Shown: positions 8,654 through 17,725 of the stretch, piece by piece | How positions within the stretch are numbered: the first letter of the stretch is position 1 | Layout of the letters: each line of letters starts with the position of its first letter | NCBI GenBank assembly: GCA_023383795.1 | Contig: JAHDYJ010000013.1 | Coordinates: 1-64,000 of the forward strand | Length of the DNA: 64,000 nucleotides | Source of the DNA: Burkholderiales bacterium | GTDB taxonomy: Bacteria; Pseudomonadota; Gammaproteobacteria; Burkholderiales; SG8-39 | Direction: 5' to 3' | Position numbers and translations under genes: made by a program | Notes under the pieces: generated by a model | Databases searched by the model: none | Seen by the model: only the letters and a program-made list of their open reading frames with translations | What the model was told of the DNA's origin: nothing

Positions 8654-9559
8654 GTGAATCCCCCTCCTGCCATCCCAGATTCGCTGCGTCGGCTGATGGC
8701 CGAGGTCGGTCCGCGCTGGCGCGAGGACGTTCCCGGCCACGTGCGGCTGATGGTCGATGCCTTCACGCCGCTCCTCGCCGGCGCGCCCAAGGACGGGGTC
8801 GAAGTCACGCGCGACATCGCCTACGCGGCGCATCCGCGCCAGGAGCTCGACGTCTTCCGCCCGAGCCGGGGTCACGCGATGCCGGTGGTCGTCTTCGTGC
8901 ACGGCGGCGCGTTCGTCGATGGTCACCGCAATCGCACCGCCGAGGTCTACAGCAACGTTCTCTACTACTTCGCGCGCCACGGCGTGGTCGGGGTCAACAT
9001 CGAGTACCGGCTCGCCCCCGAGCATCGTTATCCCAGCGGCTCGGAGGACGTCGGACTCGCAGTCGAGTGGGTGAGAGGCCACATCGGCAAGCACGGCGGT
9101 GATCCCGGGAAGATCTTCCTCGTCGGGCACTCGGCCGGCGCGGCGCACGCGGGCTCGTACGCGTACGACCGGCGGCTTCAGCCGGCGGGCGGACCCGGGG
9201 TCGCCGGCCTGGTGGTCCTAAGCGGCCGGGTGCGCGCCGAGACCCTCCCGGAGAACCCGAATGCGCGCAAGGTCGAGGCCTACTACGGTGCGGACCCTGC
9301 CGTGCTCGACGATTGCTCGGCCGTGTCGCACGTCTCGGCCGACAGCGTGCCCACCATGATCGCGATCGCCGAGTACGAGAATCCGCTGCTCGACGTGCAC
9401 TGCGCGGAGCTCTATCACCGGCTGGCCGCCGCCAAGCGGCGCGCGCCGCGGATGGTCTGGCTAGCGGGTCACAACCATACGTCGGTCATCGCGCATTTCA
9501 ACACCGCGGAAGACCGCCTGGGACGCGAGATCCTCGATTTCATCCGGCTCGGGCGCTAG
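8654..9559 (+). CDS. Alpha/beta hydrolase, HSL/esterase family
   Basis: The 301-residue protein has the hormone-sensitive-lipase type oxyanion motif HGGAF (His83-Gly84-Gly85), the nucleophile elbow GHSAGA (Ser160), an IEYRLAPEHRYP motif between them and a probable catalytic His in WLAGHNHTS near 275. It should hydrolyse short-chain esters in the cytoplasm. GTG 8654 is the likely start; TTG 8627 and ATG 8696 are alternatives. It is convergent with the VOC-protein/TRAP operon, its stop lying 88 nt from the stop of the VOC gene, and has no evident operon partner. Confidence 0.88.
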   Translation: MNPPPAIPDSLRRLMAEVGPRWREDVPGHVRLMVDAFTPLLAGAPKDGVEVTRDIAYAAHPRQELDVFRPSRGHAMPVVVFVHGGAFVDGHRNRTAEVYSNVLYYFARHGVVGVNIEYRLAPEHRYPSGSEDVGLAVEWVRGHIGKHGGDPGKIFLVGHSAGAAHAGSYAYDRRLQPAGGPGVAGLVVLSGRVRAETLPENPNARKVEAYYGADPAVLDDCSAVSHVSADSVPTMIAIAEYENPLLDVHCAELYHRLAAAKRRAPRMVWLAGHNHTSVIAHFNTAEDRLGREILDFIRLGR

Positions 9560-9647
9560 CGGGCTCCGGGCGGAGGACGGCCGAGCCCGACATCGACGTC
9601 GACGTACACCCGGACGACGGCGCCCACCGAGGGCAGTGCGTTTGGCA

Positions 9648-10019
9648 TCACGCCGGAGCGAAGTTCAGCTCGACGCCGACGTTGTCGGGGTCGCGGAAGA
9701 AGACTTGCGTCACGCCGGTGCGCTCGATCACCCGGCTGCTGAACGCGATGTTGTGCTTCTCCAGCATCGCGAGGGTTTCCTCCACGCTGCCCCGGGCGAT
9801 GAACGCCAAGTGGTCCACCGCCCCCGTCTCCTTGGTCGGGATCGCCTTGTCGAAGATGACGTGCACGATCGGGTGATCGCCGGCGTACAGCCACACCCCG
9901 GGGAAACTCAGGTTCGGCCGCGGTCCCACCTTGAGGCCCACGATTTCGGAATAGAAGCGCGTGGTGCGCTCGGGGTTCGAGCTCAGCAACGCGTAGTGAT
10001 CCAGTCCAACCACGGCCAT
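9648..10019 (-). CDS. VOC family (glyoxalase/bleomycin resistance) protein
   Basis: The 123-residue protein starts at ATG 10019 behind a strong aaggaggac site. It shows one vicinal-oxygen-chelate module with metal ligands at GLDHYALLSS (His), VDHLAFIA (His) and VGVELNF (Glu), and the TGVTQVFFRDPDN loop typical of this fold. Members act as isomerases, epimerases or ring-cleaving dioxygenases on metal-bound substrates. It is the last gene of the minus-strand catabolic operon, 126 nt after the TRAP large permease, suggesting a role with the imported acid. Confidence 0.85.
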   Translation of the reverse strand: MAVVGLDHYALLSSNPERTTRFYSEIVGLKVGPRPNLSFPGVWLYAGDHPIVHVIFDKAIPTKETGAVDHLAFIARGSVEETLAMLEKHNIAFSSRVIERTGVTQVFFRDPDNVGVELNFAPA

Positions 10020-10145
10020 TCGTCCTCCTTTCCGGAGCCTGGGGACGACCCGGTCGCTTCCGTGAAGCCTGCAAACGCCGAGCCCCAGACCGTCCTGCAA
10101 AAAGAATCTTCTGCTGCGCGTATCTTACTGCCGCCGCGCAGCCGC

Positions 10146-11423
10146 CTAGTCGAACAGCGCATTGGGCAGGATCGTCGCGACCCCGGGCACGTAGGTGACG
10201 ATCGCGAGCACGATCAGGTTGACGACGATGAACGGCCACACGCCCCGGGTGATCTCTACGACCTTCTTGTTCAGCGTCGATGCGGCGACGAAGATGTCGA
10301 GCCCGAACGGCGGCGTGATCATGGCGGTGCAGACGTTGACGCCGATCACCAGGCCGAAATGCACCGGGTCGATACCGAACGACTGCGCCACGGGGAAGAG
10401 CGTCGGCACCAGGATCAGCATGGCGGTCCCCGGATCGATGAACATTCCCGCGACGAGGAACGTCACGTTCACGATGAGCAGGAACAGCAGCGGTCCCGCA
10501 TCGATCGCGGTCATCAAGGCGAGAACCGCCTGCGGAATGCGTGCGATCGTCACGAAATAGGCCAAGACGCTGCCGACCGCGAGCAGCGTGAAGATCACGG
10601 CGATGAGGACCGCACTGCGCTGCGCGATGCGCACCAGTCTGCCGAGCGTGAGGTTGCGGAAAACCGCGGCTTCGACGAAGACGGCATACAGCACGCTCAC
10701 CGCGGCCGCTTCTGTCGCCGTGAACAGCCCGGAGTAGATGCCGCCGAGAATGATGCACGGCATGCCGAGCGCCCACACGGTGCCGCGCACGACCTCGGCG
10801 GCCGCTTCGCCGCGCGGCAACCTGCCGGCCACCCCGCGTTGCCATACTTCGAAGAGCACCAGCACGGCGAATGCGAGCCCCAGCACCACGCCGACCGCCA
10901 GGCCGGCCGCGAACAGCCTGCTGATCGAGGTCCCGGTCAGCCACCCGTAGATGATGAGCGAAATGCTCGGGGGGATGAGCAGCGCCGTTTCCGCCGCCGC
11001 GATGATCAGTCCGAGGCTGAACGATTCGCCGAAGCCCGCTCCGCGCAGCTGCGGATACATCAGCCGACCGAGCGCCGCCACGGTCGCCGGCGCTGATCCG
11101 GAGACCGAGCCGAAGGCCATCGACGCGGCGATCGCCGCGTGCCCCGACCCGCCGCGCACGCCCCGGAAGCATGACTCCGCCGACCGGCTCAGCAGGCGAG
11201 CGATACGCCCGTCGGCCATCAGCTCGCCGGCGAAAATGAAGAACGGGATCGCGAGCAGCAAGGTGTGGTTGATCCCTCCGATCATCCTCTGCAGAAGGAT
11301 CGCGTCCGGCATCGATCCGTAAAAGGCGAGCTTGACGAGATAGACCGGCACGCCGAGCACGAGCAGCAGCTCGAAGCCGAGGAACAGCATCGCGGCGGCA
11401 ACGACGATGATCAGCCAGATCAT
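10146..11423 (-). CDS. dctM: TRAP transporter large permease (DctM type)
   Basis: A 425-residue, strongly hydrophobic protein with about 12 membrane helices. The family features are SVSGSAPATVAALG and IPPSISLIIYGWLTGTSI in the first half, and GMFIDPGTAMLILVPTLFPV and ITPPFGLDIFVAASTL in the second. The DctM subunit is the ion-coupled transport channel, moving organic acids with sodium. Its ATG overlaps the TGA of the small subunit (ATGA), so the two are translationally coupled. The normal family length indicates an intact gene. Confidence 0.93.
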   Translation of the reverse strand: MIWLIIVVAAAMLFLGFELLLVLGVPVYLVKLAFYGSMPDAILLQRMIGGINHTLLLAIPFFIFAGELMADGRIARLLSRSAESCFRGVRGGSGHAAIAASMAFGSVSGSAPATVAALGRLMYPQLRGAGFGESFSLGLIIAAAETALLIPPSISLIIYGWLTGTSISRLFAAGLAVGVVLGLAFAVLVLFEVWQRGVAGRLPRGEAAAEVVRGTVWALGMPCIILGGIYSGLFTATEAAAVSVLYAVFVEAAVFRNLTLGRLVRIAQRSAVLIAVIFTLLAVGSVLAYFVTIARIPQAVLALMTAIDAGPLLFLLIVNVTFLVAGMFIDPGTAMLILVPTLFPVAQSFGIDPVHFGLVIGVNVCTAMITPPFGLDIFVAASTLNKKVVEITRGVWPFIVVNLIVLAIVTYVPGVATILPNALFD

Positions 11424-11956
11424 GATGTCCCGCCGCCTTCGAGCCACCCCGGCGCCACCGGCCAGCGCCGTGCGTCGCGCACGGACATCAGTCGGAGCAG
11501 GAAGCGGAACGCGAGCGATGCGAAGCCGACGACAGGTGCGACGTAGAGCACGTAGACCGGGACGCCGAGCGTCGGACTGATCTGACCGGTTGCCCGGACG
11601 AACAGCGTGAGCTCGATGGCGATGAGCGCGGCGCCGACCGAGAAGGCGAGGCCAACGAGATCGATCACCGCGAACAGGGCCCGCTCGGGGCCTGCGCCGA
11701 GGCGGCCGCGGATGATGTCGACCGAGACGTGGCGGCCCAGCTCGAGGGCGAGGCCGGTGGCCAGGAACACCAGCCAGATCAGCATGTAGCGCACCGCCTC
11801 GTCGATCCAGGCGAACACGCTCGCATAGCCCGGTGCGAGCGCCCGGACCAGCACGTTGAAGGCGTAGAGCGCGGTCATGCCGAGCAGCACGCCGGCCGCA
11901 GCATGCCGTTCGACCAGACCCAGGGCGTCCGCAATCCGATGCAGCACGCGTCTCAT
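11420..11956 (-). CDS. dctQ: TRAP transporter small permease (DctQ type)
   Basis: Four predicted membrane helices over 178 residues and the family pattern FAWIDEAVRYMLIWLVFLAT followed by GRHVSVDIIRGRLGAGPE identify the small subunit. I start it at ATG 11956 (MRRVLHRIADAL); an in-frame ATG at 12001 would add 15 poorly conserved residues and lies only 13 nt from the binding-protein stop. Neither start has a strong ribosome-binding site. The gene sits between the binding protein and the large permease as in most TRAP operons. Confidence 0.9.
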   Translation of the reverse strand: MRRVLHRIADALGLVERHAAAGVLLGMTALYAFNVLVRALAPGYASVFAWIDEAVRYMLIWLVFLATGLALELGRHVSVDIIRGRLGAGPERALFAVIDLVGLAFSVGAALIAIELTLFVRATGQISPTLGVPVYVLYVAPVVGFASLAFRFLLRLMSVRDARRWPVAPGWLEGGGTS

Positions 11957-12014
11957 GGCGCAACGAGACCCCGCAACCGCCGCGAAGGCGGTTACGGGCA
12001 TCCAGCGAACGCTC

Positions 12015-13028
12015 TTACCGATTGAGGCCTTGCAGCTCCTTCTCGTACAGGTCGATCAGCGCCTTGCCTTCCGCGCCCGCCTGACCGATGTAGGCATCGC
12101 GCGAAGCAGGGTAGATCATCTTGCGCAAGTTGGCGCGCTCGGCCTCGCTCGCGACGCGAACGTTGATGCCGGCGCTCTTGAAGAATTCGAGCGACTTGGC
12201 GGCGTCGGCCTCCTTGCCCTGTGCGACTTCGGGCGCGACCTCGCGGAAAGCGGTCTTGATCACCTCGCGATGCTTCGCGGGAAGGCGCGCCATCCATTTC
12301 GGATTGGTGAGGATCACTTCGACGATCGCGCCGTGATCGGTCACCAGAAGGTTCTTCTGCACCTCGAAGAATTTCATCTTCTGGATGATGTCGAGCGGAT
12401 TCTCCTGCCCTTCGATCACCCCGTTCTGGAGAGCGGTATAGAGCTCGCCAAACGGCAAGACGATGGCCGAAGCGCCGAGCGCGTCGAACTGCTTGATCAG
12501 GATCTTGGAATCCATCACCCGGAAGCGCTGGCCGGCAAAAGCGTTCAGATCGTCGAGCGGCTTGTTCGAGGTGAACTGCTTGCGCCCGCCCGACCAGAGC
12601 GCGATCGGCTCGAAGCCGCGCTTGCGGAACGATTCGAGCACCGCCTGCCCGAACGGTCCTTCGCGCAGCTGCCGGGACTTCTCGCGATCCGACGGAAAGA
12701 TGTACGGCACGTCGAAGATCGAGACCGCGGGGTTGAACCCGCCGAGAAACGACGCCGGCGCGATCATCATCTCGAGCGTGCCGAGCTGGGTTCCCTCCGC
12801 CATCTCGCGGGCGCCGCCGAGCTGGGAAGAAGGGAAGACACTGATCTCGATCGCGCCGTTCGTGCGCTGCTTCACGAGCTCGGCCGCCTTCAAGAGCCCG
12901 CGATGCTTGGCGGTGGTCGGCGGATCTTGCGACCCGAGCTTGGCGGTGAACTCGGCGGCCCAGGCCGGCGAACCGGCGATCAGGCCGCCCAGGACGGCAC
13001 CCAACAACGGTTTGAAATATCTCAGCAT
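12015..13028 (-). CDS. dctP: TRAP transporter substrate-binding protein (DctP type)
   Basis: The 337-residue precursor starts at ATG 13028 with the site ggaggggg and a signal peptide ending near SPAWA. The DctP hallmarks are AKHRGLLKAAELVKQRTNG, SQLGGAREMAEGTQLGTLEM, the Arg in GQRFRVMDS that normally salt-bridges a substrate carboxylate, and NGVIEGQENPLDIIQ. It binds a carboxylic acid in the periplasm and delivers it to DctQM. The upstream genes for a ThDP enzyme and an aldehyde dehydrogenase suggest a 2-oxo acid or related carboxylate as ligand. Confidence 0.92.
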   Translation of the reverse strand: MLRYFKPLLGAVLGGLIAGSPAWAAEFTAKLGSQDPPTTAKHRGLLKAAELVKQRTNGAIEISVFPSSQLGGAREMAEGTQLGTLEMMIAPASFLGGFNPAVSIFDVPYIFPSDREKSRQLREGPFGQAVLESFRKRGFEPIALWSGGRKQFTSNKPLDDLNAFAGQRFRVMDSKILIKQFDALGASAIVLPFGELYTALQNGVIEGQENPLDIIQKMKFFEVQKNLLVTDHGAIVEVILTNPKWMARLPAKHREVIKTAFREVAPEVAQGKEADAAKSLEFFKSAGINVRVASEAERANLRKMIYPASRDAYIGQAGAEGKALIDLYEKELQGLNR

Positions 13029-13126
13029 GTCCCCCTCCATCAAGTCGAACGCGCGGATGCGCGCACGCCGTACAGACCAGGCTGGCACAGAGCGATCTCC
13101 ATCCGGAGCGCCCGCCAGCCCGCACT

Positions 13127-14572
13127 TTACTCCGGGCCCGGGAAGCGAAGACCCGTGAACTTCCATTGCGTGAAGGCCTCCATCGCAAAGCGCACGCCTT
13201 CGCGGCCATAGCCGCTCGCACCCATGCCGCCGAACGGATAGTTGTCGAGCCGGAACCGGCTGCCTTCGTTGACCCACACCGAGCCGACCTCGAGCTCGCG
13301 CGACATGCGAAACGCGGTCTCCAGGCTGCCGGTGAAGCACGAAGCCTGCAGGCCGTACGCGGACGAATTGGCGATCCGGATCGCGTCGGTCACGTCCTTC
13401 GCGGGGATGACCACGACGACCGGGCCAAAAATCTCGTCCTTCACGAGTCGGAGGTTCGCGTCCGACGACTGGATGATGGTCGGCCGGATGACGCAACCCT
13501 CCCGCTGGGGCGCCAGAATGGCCTTCGCGCCCGCGCGCGTCGCCTCGTCGACCACATCCATGATGCGCTGAGCGGCGCGCACATTGACCACCGGTCCCAC
13601 GTCGGTCGCCTCGAGCGACGGATCGCCGACCGAGAGGTTCCCGGTGCACTCCACGAACAACGCCAGGAAGCGGTCGAGGACGCGCTCCTCCACGACGACC
13701 CGCTGCGCCGAGATGCATTGCTGGCCGCTGGCCTCGAACGCCGAAATCGCGATGCGCTTCGCGGCATCCGCAAGATTGGCATCGGCACATACGATGTTCG
13801 CCGCATTTCCGCCGAGCTCGGCGACGAACGGCTTGGCGCCCGCAGCCGCAGCGAGGGCGCGTCCCGCGGCCGTTCCGCCCGTGATCGTGACATATGCGAC
13901 CTCGGGATGCGCCGCCAGCGCCTGCGCTTCCTCCGCGCCGCCGGCGACGACGTTGAACAGGCCGGGCGGCAGGCCGGCTCGCGAGAAGCACTCGGCGAGA
14001 ACGAACGCGATCTCGGTGCCTTCCGGCGCGGGCTTGACGACGACTGCGTTGCCGGTCGCGAGCGCCGGCGCGACCTTCTGCAGGAGGAGATTGGACGGCG
14101 CATTGAACGGCGTGACCGCACCGATCACGCCGTAAGGCACACGCTGCGCGAAGCCGAACAGGTTGGCCCCGGCCTTGGAGACATCCAGCGGGATCGTCTC
14201 GCCGCCGAAGCTCGTCAGATGCGCGGCGCAAGCGCGGACGAATTGCGCGCTCCTCTGCGCCTCGAAGCGCGCGGCGCGGCGCGGCTTCCCGATGACCCGG
14301 ACCGCCGATTCGATGATGCGTTCCGCGGCCCTTTCGATCTCCGCGGCCGCCGCCTGCAGCCACGCGATCCGCTCGGCGGCAGGTGAAGCGCGATGCGCGA
14401 GATAGGCCCGGCGCGCGCTGAGAACAGCGGTCCCGACCCCCTCGTTGCCCGCCGGGCTCAAGGATCCCGCGGGCTGTCCCGACCACGGCGAGGCGAGCTG
14501 GATCGCGGGTGCACGGGGCGCACTTTCGATCGGGCCGCCGTCCGCGTAGACGTGCAGTCGCTGGTCAGCCAT
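13127..14572 (-). CDS. NAD(P)-dependent aldehyde dehydrogenase
   Basis: The 481-residue enzyme has the complete aldehyde-dehydrogenase machinery: Asn157 in TPFNAPSN, the general base Glu252 in AELGGNAANIV, the nucleophile Cys286 in GQQCISAQRV, and IFGPVVVVIPAK near the C-terminus. It oxidises an aldehyde to the acid using NAD(P) in the cytoplasm. ATG 14572 starts 29 nt after the stop of the ThDP-dependent enzyme, so the two probably work in sequence: decarboxylation of a 2-oxo acid to an aldehyde and then oxidation. It resembles the succinate-semialdehyde, lactaldehyde and sulfoacetaldehyde branches; the substrate is not settled. Confidence 0.92.
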   Translation of the reverse strand: MADQRLHVYADGGPIESAPRAPAIQLASPWSGQPAGSLSPAGNEGVGTAVLSARRAYLAHRASPAAERIAWLQAAAAEIERAAERIIESAVRVIGKPRRAARFEAQRSAQFVRACAAHLTSFGGETIPLDVSKAGANLFGFAQRVPYGVIGAVTPFNAPSNLLLQKVAPALATGNAVVVKPAPEGTEIAFVLAECFSRAGLPPGLFNVVAGGAEEAQALAAHPEVAYVTITGGTAAGRALAAAAGAKPFVAELGGNAANIVCADANLADAAKRIAISAFEASGQQCISAQRVVVEERVLDRFLALFVECTGNLSVGDPSLEATDVGPVVNVRAAQRIMDVVDEATRAGAKAILAPQREGCVIRPTIIQSSDANLRLVKDEIFGPVVVVIPAKDVTDAIRIANSSAYGLQASCFTGSLETAFRMSRELEVGSVWVNEGSRFRLDNYPFGGMGASGYGREGVRFAMEAFTQWKFTGLRFPGPE

Positions 14573-14601
14573 CGAGTCCCCGCCGCCCGTTTCCGTGTGT
14601 C

Positions 14602-16308
14602 CTACGCGGCTGCCGCCTTGCGCTTGAGCGCGGCCTCGCGCATGCCGGTGAGCGTGATGCGCGTGGTGATGGATTCCGGATCCATGGCGAGATCGATGAC
14701 GGAGACTTTGCCCGACGCCGCCGCCTCCTCGAAGGCGGGCAGGAAGTCCTCGGTGCGCTCCACGCGCGCCCCGAACCCGCCGTGCGCTTTCGCCAGCGTC
14801 ACGTAATCCGGATTCACCAGCCCGGTTCCCGAAACGCGGCCCGGGTAGCTGAGCTCCTGCCAGGCGCGGATGGAGCCGAGCATGCCGTTGTTGAAGACCA
14901 CGATGATCGGGGCGGCGCGGCACGCCGCGGCCGTGGCGATCTCGTTTCCGGTCATGCCGAAGCCGCCGTCCCCGACGAGTCCCACGGCCATCCGGTGGGG
15001 CGCGACGATCTTGGCCATCACCGCAGAGGGCACGCTGTAGCCCATCGCGCCCGACACCGGCGCGAGGAAGCGCCGCCCGCCGTTGAACCGCAGGAACCGC
15101 TGAACCCACCCGGTGTAATGGCCCGCGTCGCACGTGACGATCGCGTCGGTCGGCAGACGCTTGTCCAGCGCAACCATGCACTTGCCGAGATCGACCGCCC
15201 CTTTCGGCGAATTCGAGGGATCGAGGTTCTGCTCGTACTGCTTGCGCGCCTCGGCGATCTGTCCTGCACGGCGGGAGGCGTCGACCGGCTTCAAGGCGTT
15301 CGCCGCGTTCACGAACAACCCCATATCCGCCTGAATCGCGAGGGTGGGATGGAATACCCGGCCGAAATCGTGCGCCCCTTGCAGAACGTGGATCAGCTTC
15401 TGCTTCGGTACCGGTGCATCGAACAACGTGTAGCCCTGCGTGGCATGTTCGCCGAGCCGCGTGCCGACGGCGAGAACGACGTCGGATTCCTTCACGCGCT
15501 TGACGAGATCGGGCGCCGCCGCCGGCCCCATCTCGCCGATGAAATTCGGATGACCGTGGTCGAACGCGTCGAGCCTGCGGAACCCGCAGCAGACCGGCAG
15601 CCCGTTTGCCTGCGCGAATTTCTCCAGCCCCTTCTTGGCCTCCGGCGTCCACCCGCTGCCTCCGACATAGAGGATCGGGCGCTCGGCCTTCTCGAGCATC
15701 GCGCGCATTTCCTGCATCTGCGCCGGATCGGGCGCGGCACGGTGCACGTGCAGCACCGGCATGTCACCGACACGGGAGCGTTCGGCCAGCATGTCTTCCG
15801 GCAAGGACAGGACCACCGGTCCCGGACGGCCTTCCTGGGCGATACGGAAAGCCTGCGACATGTAGTACGGCAGGTCTTCGGTGCGCTCGACCTGGACCAC
15901 CCATTTCGTCATGGGGTCGAACATGCGGGTGAAGTCGAGCTCCTGGAAGGAGCCGCGACCCCAGAAGCCGCGCCGGATCTGCCCCACCAGCACCACGATC
16001 GGCGTTCCGTCCTGGTACGCGGTATGAACGGCGATGGCGGCGTTGGAGGCGCCCGGGCTGCGAGCCACGAGGCAAATACCCGGCTTGCCGGTGAGCTTGG
16101 CGTAGGATTCCGCCATGTAGGTCGCGCCACCTTCCTCGCGTGCGCTCACCAGGTTGATCTCGTTGGAGATGTCGACCAAGGCGTCGAGAATGTCGAGGTA
16201 GCTTTCTCCCGGCACGCAGAAGACGTGCTCGACGCCATGCTGGCGAAAAGAATCGACGACAATCCTGCCGCCGCTCCGATCCTGATGATTTGCCATTGCC
16301 GCTGCCAT
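14602..16308 (-). CDS. Thiamine-diphosphate-dependent enzyme (acetolactate synthase-like)
   Basis: A 568-residue protein of the IlvB/benzoylformate-decarboxylase fold with three domains: PYR domain with the cofactor-activating Glu in AREEGGATYMAE (about residue 59), central domain (LYVGGSGWTPEAKKG), and PP domain with the ThDP motif VGDGGFGMTGNE ending in VVFNN. In canonical acetolactate synthases the Glu is preceded by His; here it is preceded by Glu, so a decarboxylase or lyase other than acetolactate synthase is likely. The start ATG 16308 follows aaaggatgg; ATG 16296 is an alternative. It is first in the operon with the aldehyde dehydrogenase and the TRAP importer. Confidence 0.88.
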   Translation of the reverse strand: MAAAMANHQDRSGGRIVVDSFRQHGVEHVFCVPGESYLDILDALVDISNEINLVSAREEGGATYMAESYAKLTGKPGICLVARSPGASNAAIAVHTAYQDGTPIVVLVGQIRRGFWGRGSFQELDFTRMFDPMTKWVVQVERTEDLPYYMSQAFRIAQEGRPGPVVLSLPEDMLAERSRVGDMPVLHVHRAAPDPAQMQEMRAMLEKAERPILYVGGSGWTPEAKKGLEKFAQANGLPVCCGFRRLDAFDHGHPNFIGEMGPAAAPDLVKRVKESDVVLAVGTRLGEHATQGYTLFDAPVPKQKLIHVLQGAHDFGRVFHPTLAIQADMGLFVNAANALKPVDASRRAGQIAEARKQYEQNLDPSNSPKGAVDLGKCMVALDKRLPTDAIVTCDAGHYTGWVQRFLRFNGGRRFLAPVSGAMGYSVPSAVMAKIVAPHRMAVGLVGDGGFGMTGNEIATAAACRAAPIIVVFNNGMLGSIRAWQELSYPGRVSGTGLVNPDYVTLAKAHGGFGARVERTEDFLPAFEEAAASGKVSVIDLAMDPESITTRITLTGMREAALKRKAAAA

Positions 16309-16838
16309 CCTTTCTATCGTCGTCCGAAGCTCCACCAACGGAAAAGAAGACCGTTCACGCTCGCGACGCGAGCCAGACATCGGCCGTGCCTGTCAAGGAA
16401 CCAGACACCGATTCAGGGAATGCCGAAATTGCGTCCGCCAATGAGCGTCGTTGGCATTTTAGCGGTTGCGAGACCGAATGCGAGGGCATCGCAGCCGCCT
16501 GGGCGACGCTCCCAAGTCTTCATGCACTTTGCGCTGCACCATCGTGCAAAAGGGTTCGACGGATCGCTCATAGGATGTTGATAAGCTGTTGCTAATCTGC
16601 GCACACGGCGCGCATGCTGCCTCCGTGTCATGGAAACTCCGAGGAGCGATCGCCATCGTCACCGGCGCGGACTGTCCGACCACGCACGCGACGCGGCCCG
16701 AGCGGGAGCGGACGGTCGGTTGTGCGTCACGCTTCCGCTCGCTCGATCGTCATGAATGCTCAGCTCCATTTTCCGCTCCATGATTCCCGTGGTTCAGGGA
16801 TCATCCGGTCTTCGCAAGATAGGACGGTGGAGGCTCCC
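16309..16838. other. 530-bp divergent intergenic region with a short palindrome
   Basis: No convincing coding frame is visible. The stretch separates the minus-strand catabolic operon from the plus-strand NTF2-like gene and must hold promoters for both. It is noticeably less GC-rich than the genes (for example 16545-16595). A 14-bp inverted repeat, tgcaccatcgtgca, sits at 16535-16548, about 230 nt upstream of the operon start. This could be an operator, but no family can be assigned. Confidence 0.5.
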
Positions 16839-17216
16839 ATGGACCGCGCAAACCTGATCGAGACCGCCGAACGCTATTTCGCCGCGGTGGACGCCAAGGA
16901 GATCGACCGGGTGCTCGCGTTCTTCGTGCCCGACGCGGTCTTCACGATCGCCACCTACGACACGGTCTACCGCGGCCGCGACGGCGAGATCCGCGGGATG
17001 TTCGAGCGGCTGTTCGCGCGCTACGCGGGCATCTGGCACGGCGAGTTCGACCACGTCGTCGCGCCGCCCGACCGCCTCGCCTGCCGGTTCCGGGTCGTGA
17101 ATACGGCCGCGAGCGGCGAACGCCGGCACAAGCACAACTGCAACTTCTTCCGGGCGCGCGGCGAGCTCTTCGACGAGGTGTTCGTCTTCATGAGCGGCGA
17201 CAACTCGCTTCGCTGA
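16839..17216 (+). CDS. SnoaL/NTF2-like protein
   Basis: The 125-residue protein begins MDRANLIETAERYFAAVDAK and continues EIDRVLAFFVPDAVFTIATY, the alpha-helix plus cone-like sheet opening of the SnoaL/NTF2 superfamily, with later strands HGEFDHVVAPPDRLACRF. Such proteins are small cytoplasmic isomerases, hydratases or binding proteins. ATG 16839 follows ggtggagg. It is monocistronic; a perfect hairpin follows the stop. Function unassigned. Confidence 0.82.
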   Translation: MDRANLIETAERYFAAVDAKEIDRVLAFFVPDAVFTIATYDTVYRGRDGEIRGMFERLFARYAGIWHGEFDHVVAPPDRLACRFRVVNTAASGERRHKHNCNFFRARGELFDEVFVFMSGDNSLR

Positions 17217-17226
17217 TCGCCTCGAC

Positions 17227-17264
17227 GGTCCTCGCGCGGGTGCACGCCGGCGGGCGCGAGGACC
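17227..17264 (+). terminator. Perfect 11-bp stem hairpin after the NTF2-like gene
   Basis: Arms ggtcctcgcgc (17227-17237) and gcgcgaggacc (17254-17264) are exact complements around a 16-nt loop, starting 10 nt after the stop codon at 17216. There is no U-run, so it may act as a transcript-stabilising or Rho-assisted end rather than a classical intrinsic terminator. Confidence 0.5.
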
Positions 17265-17425
17265 TTCGGCGGCAGTCGCCGCCTCCGCGGTCCCGGCGCG
17301 GCCGTGAAATGCGGCCACGAATTGACGATCTGTGACAATTCGACCGGGGCTGGGCGCTTGTCGGGCGCGGCCGACGCCCTACAATGCGGATCAAAGGGGG
17401 ACCCTTCTGCGGCAGGGAGGCGTCC

Positions 17426-17725
17426 ATGCAGGTCGGCAGTATTCCGGTTCAATGCACCGCGCACGCCCGTGCGCGCATGAAGCAGCGCGGCATCGACGAC
17501 GCCGCGCTCGCAACGCTCCTCGCGTACGGCCGCGCCGAGCATCAGCCCGGCGGGTCGAGCATCGTGTTTCTCGACAAGCGCGCGCGCCGCAGGCTCGAGC
17601 GCGAGCTCGACGACGAGTCCCTCAAGGCGCTCGGCAAGCGCCTCGGCGCCTATGCCGTGCTCGCGCGCGACGGCGCGGTGGTCACCGTCGGGCACCGCTA
17701 TCGCCGCATCCGGCGGTACTCCTGA
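17426..17725 (+). CDS. DUF4258 domain protein
   Basis: This small basic protein (99 aa) has the DUF4258 pattern: TAHARARMKQRGIDDAALAT, then a variable strand and VVTVGHRYRRIRRY near the end, reminiscent of the RelE-like fold. ATG 17426 is preceded by ggcaggga at good spacing. DUF4258 genes are often next to small partners, and here the stop TGA shares its A with the ATG of an 88-residue coiled-coil protein. This organisation recalls toxin-antitoxin pairs, but no activity is established for this subfamily here. Confidence 0.75.
   Translation: MQVGSIPVQCTAHARARMKQRGIDDAALATLLAYGRAEHQPGGSSIVFLDKRARRRLERELDDESLKALGKRLGAYAVLARDGAVVTVGHRYRRIRRYS

Noticed and set aside
16441-16470. Possible sigma-54 promoter (tggcattttagcggttgc)
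   Set aside because: The GG and GC elements are about 14 nt apart instead of 10, and no activator gene of the NtrC type is present.
16535-16548. NtrC-like binding site in the palindrome tgcaccatcgtgca
   Set aside because: The half-site spacing is shorter than in NtrC sites, so only an unspecified palindrome is reported.
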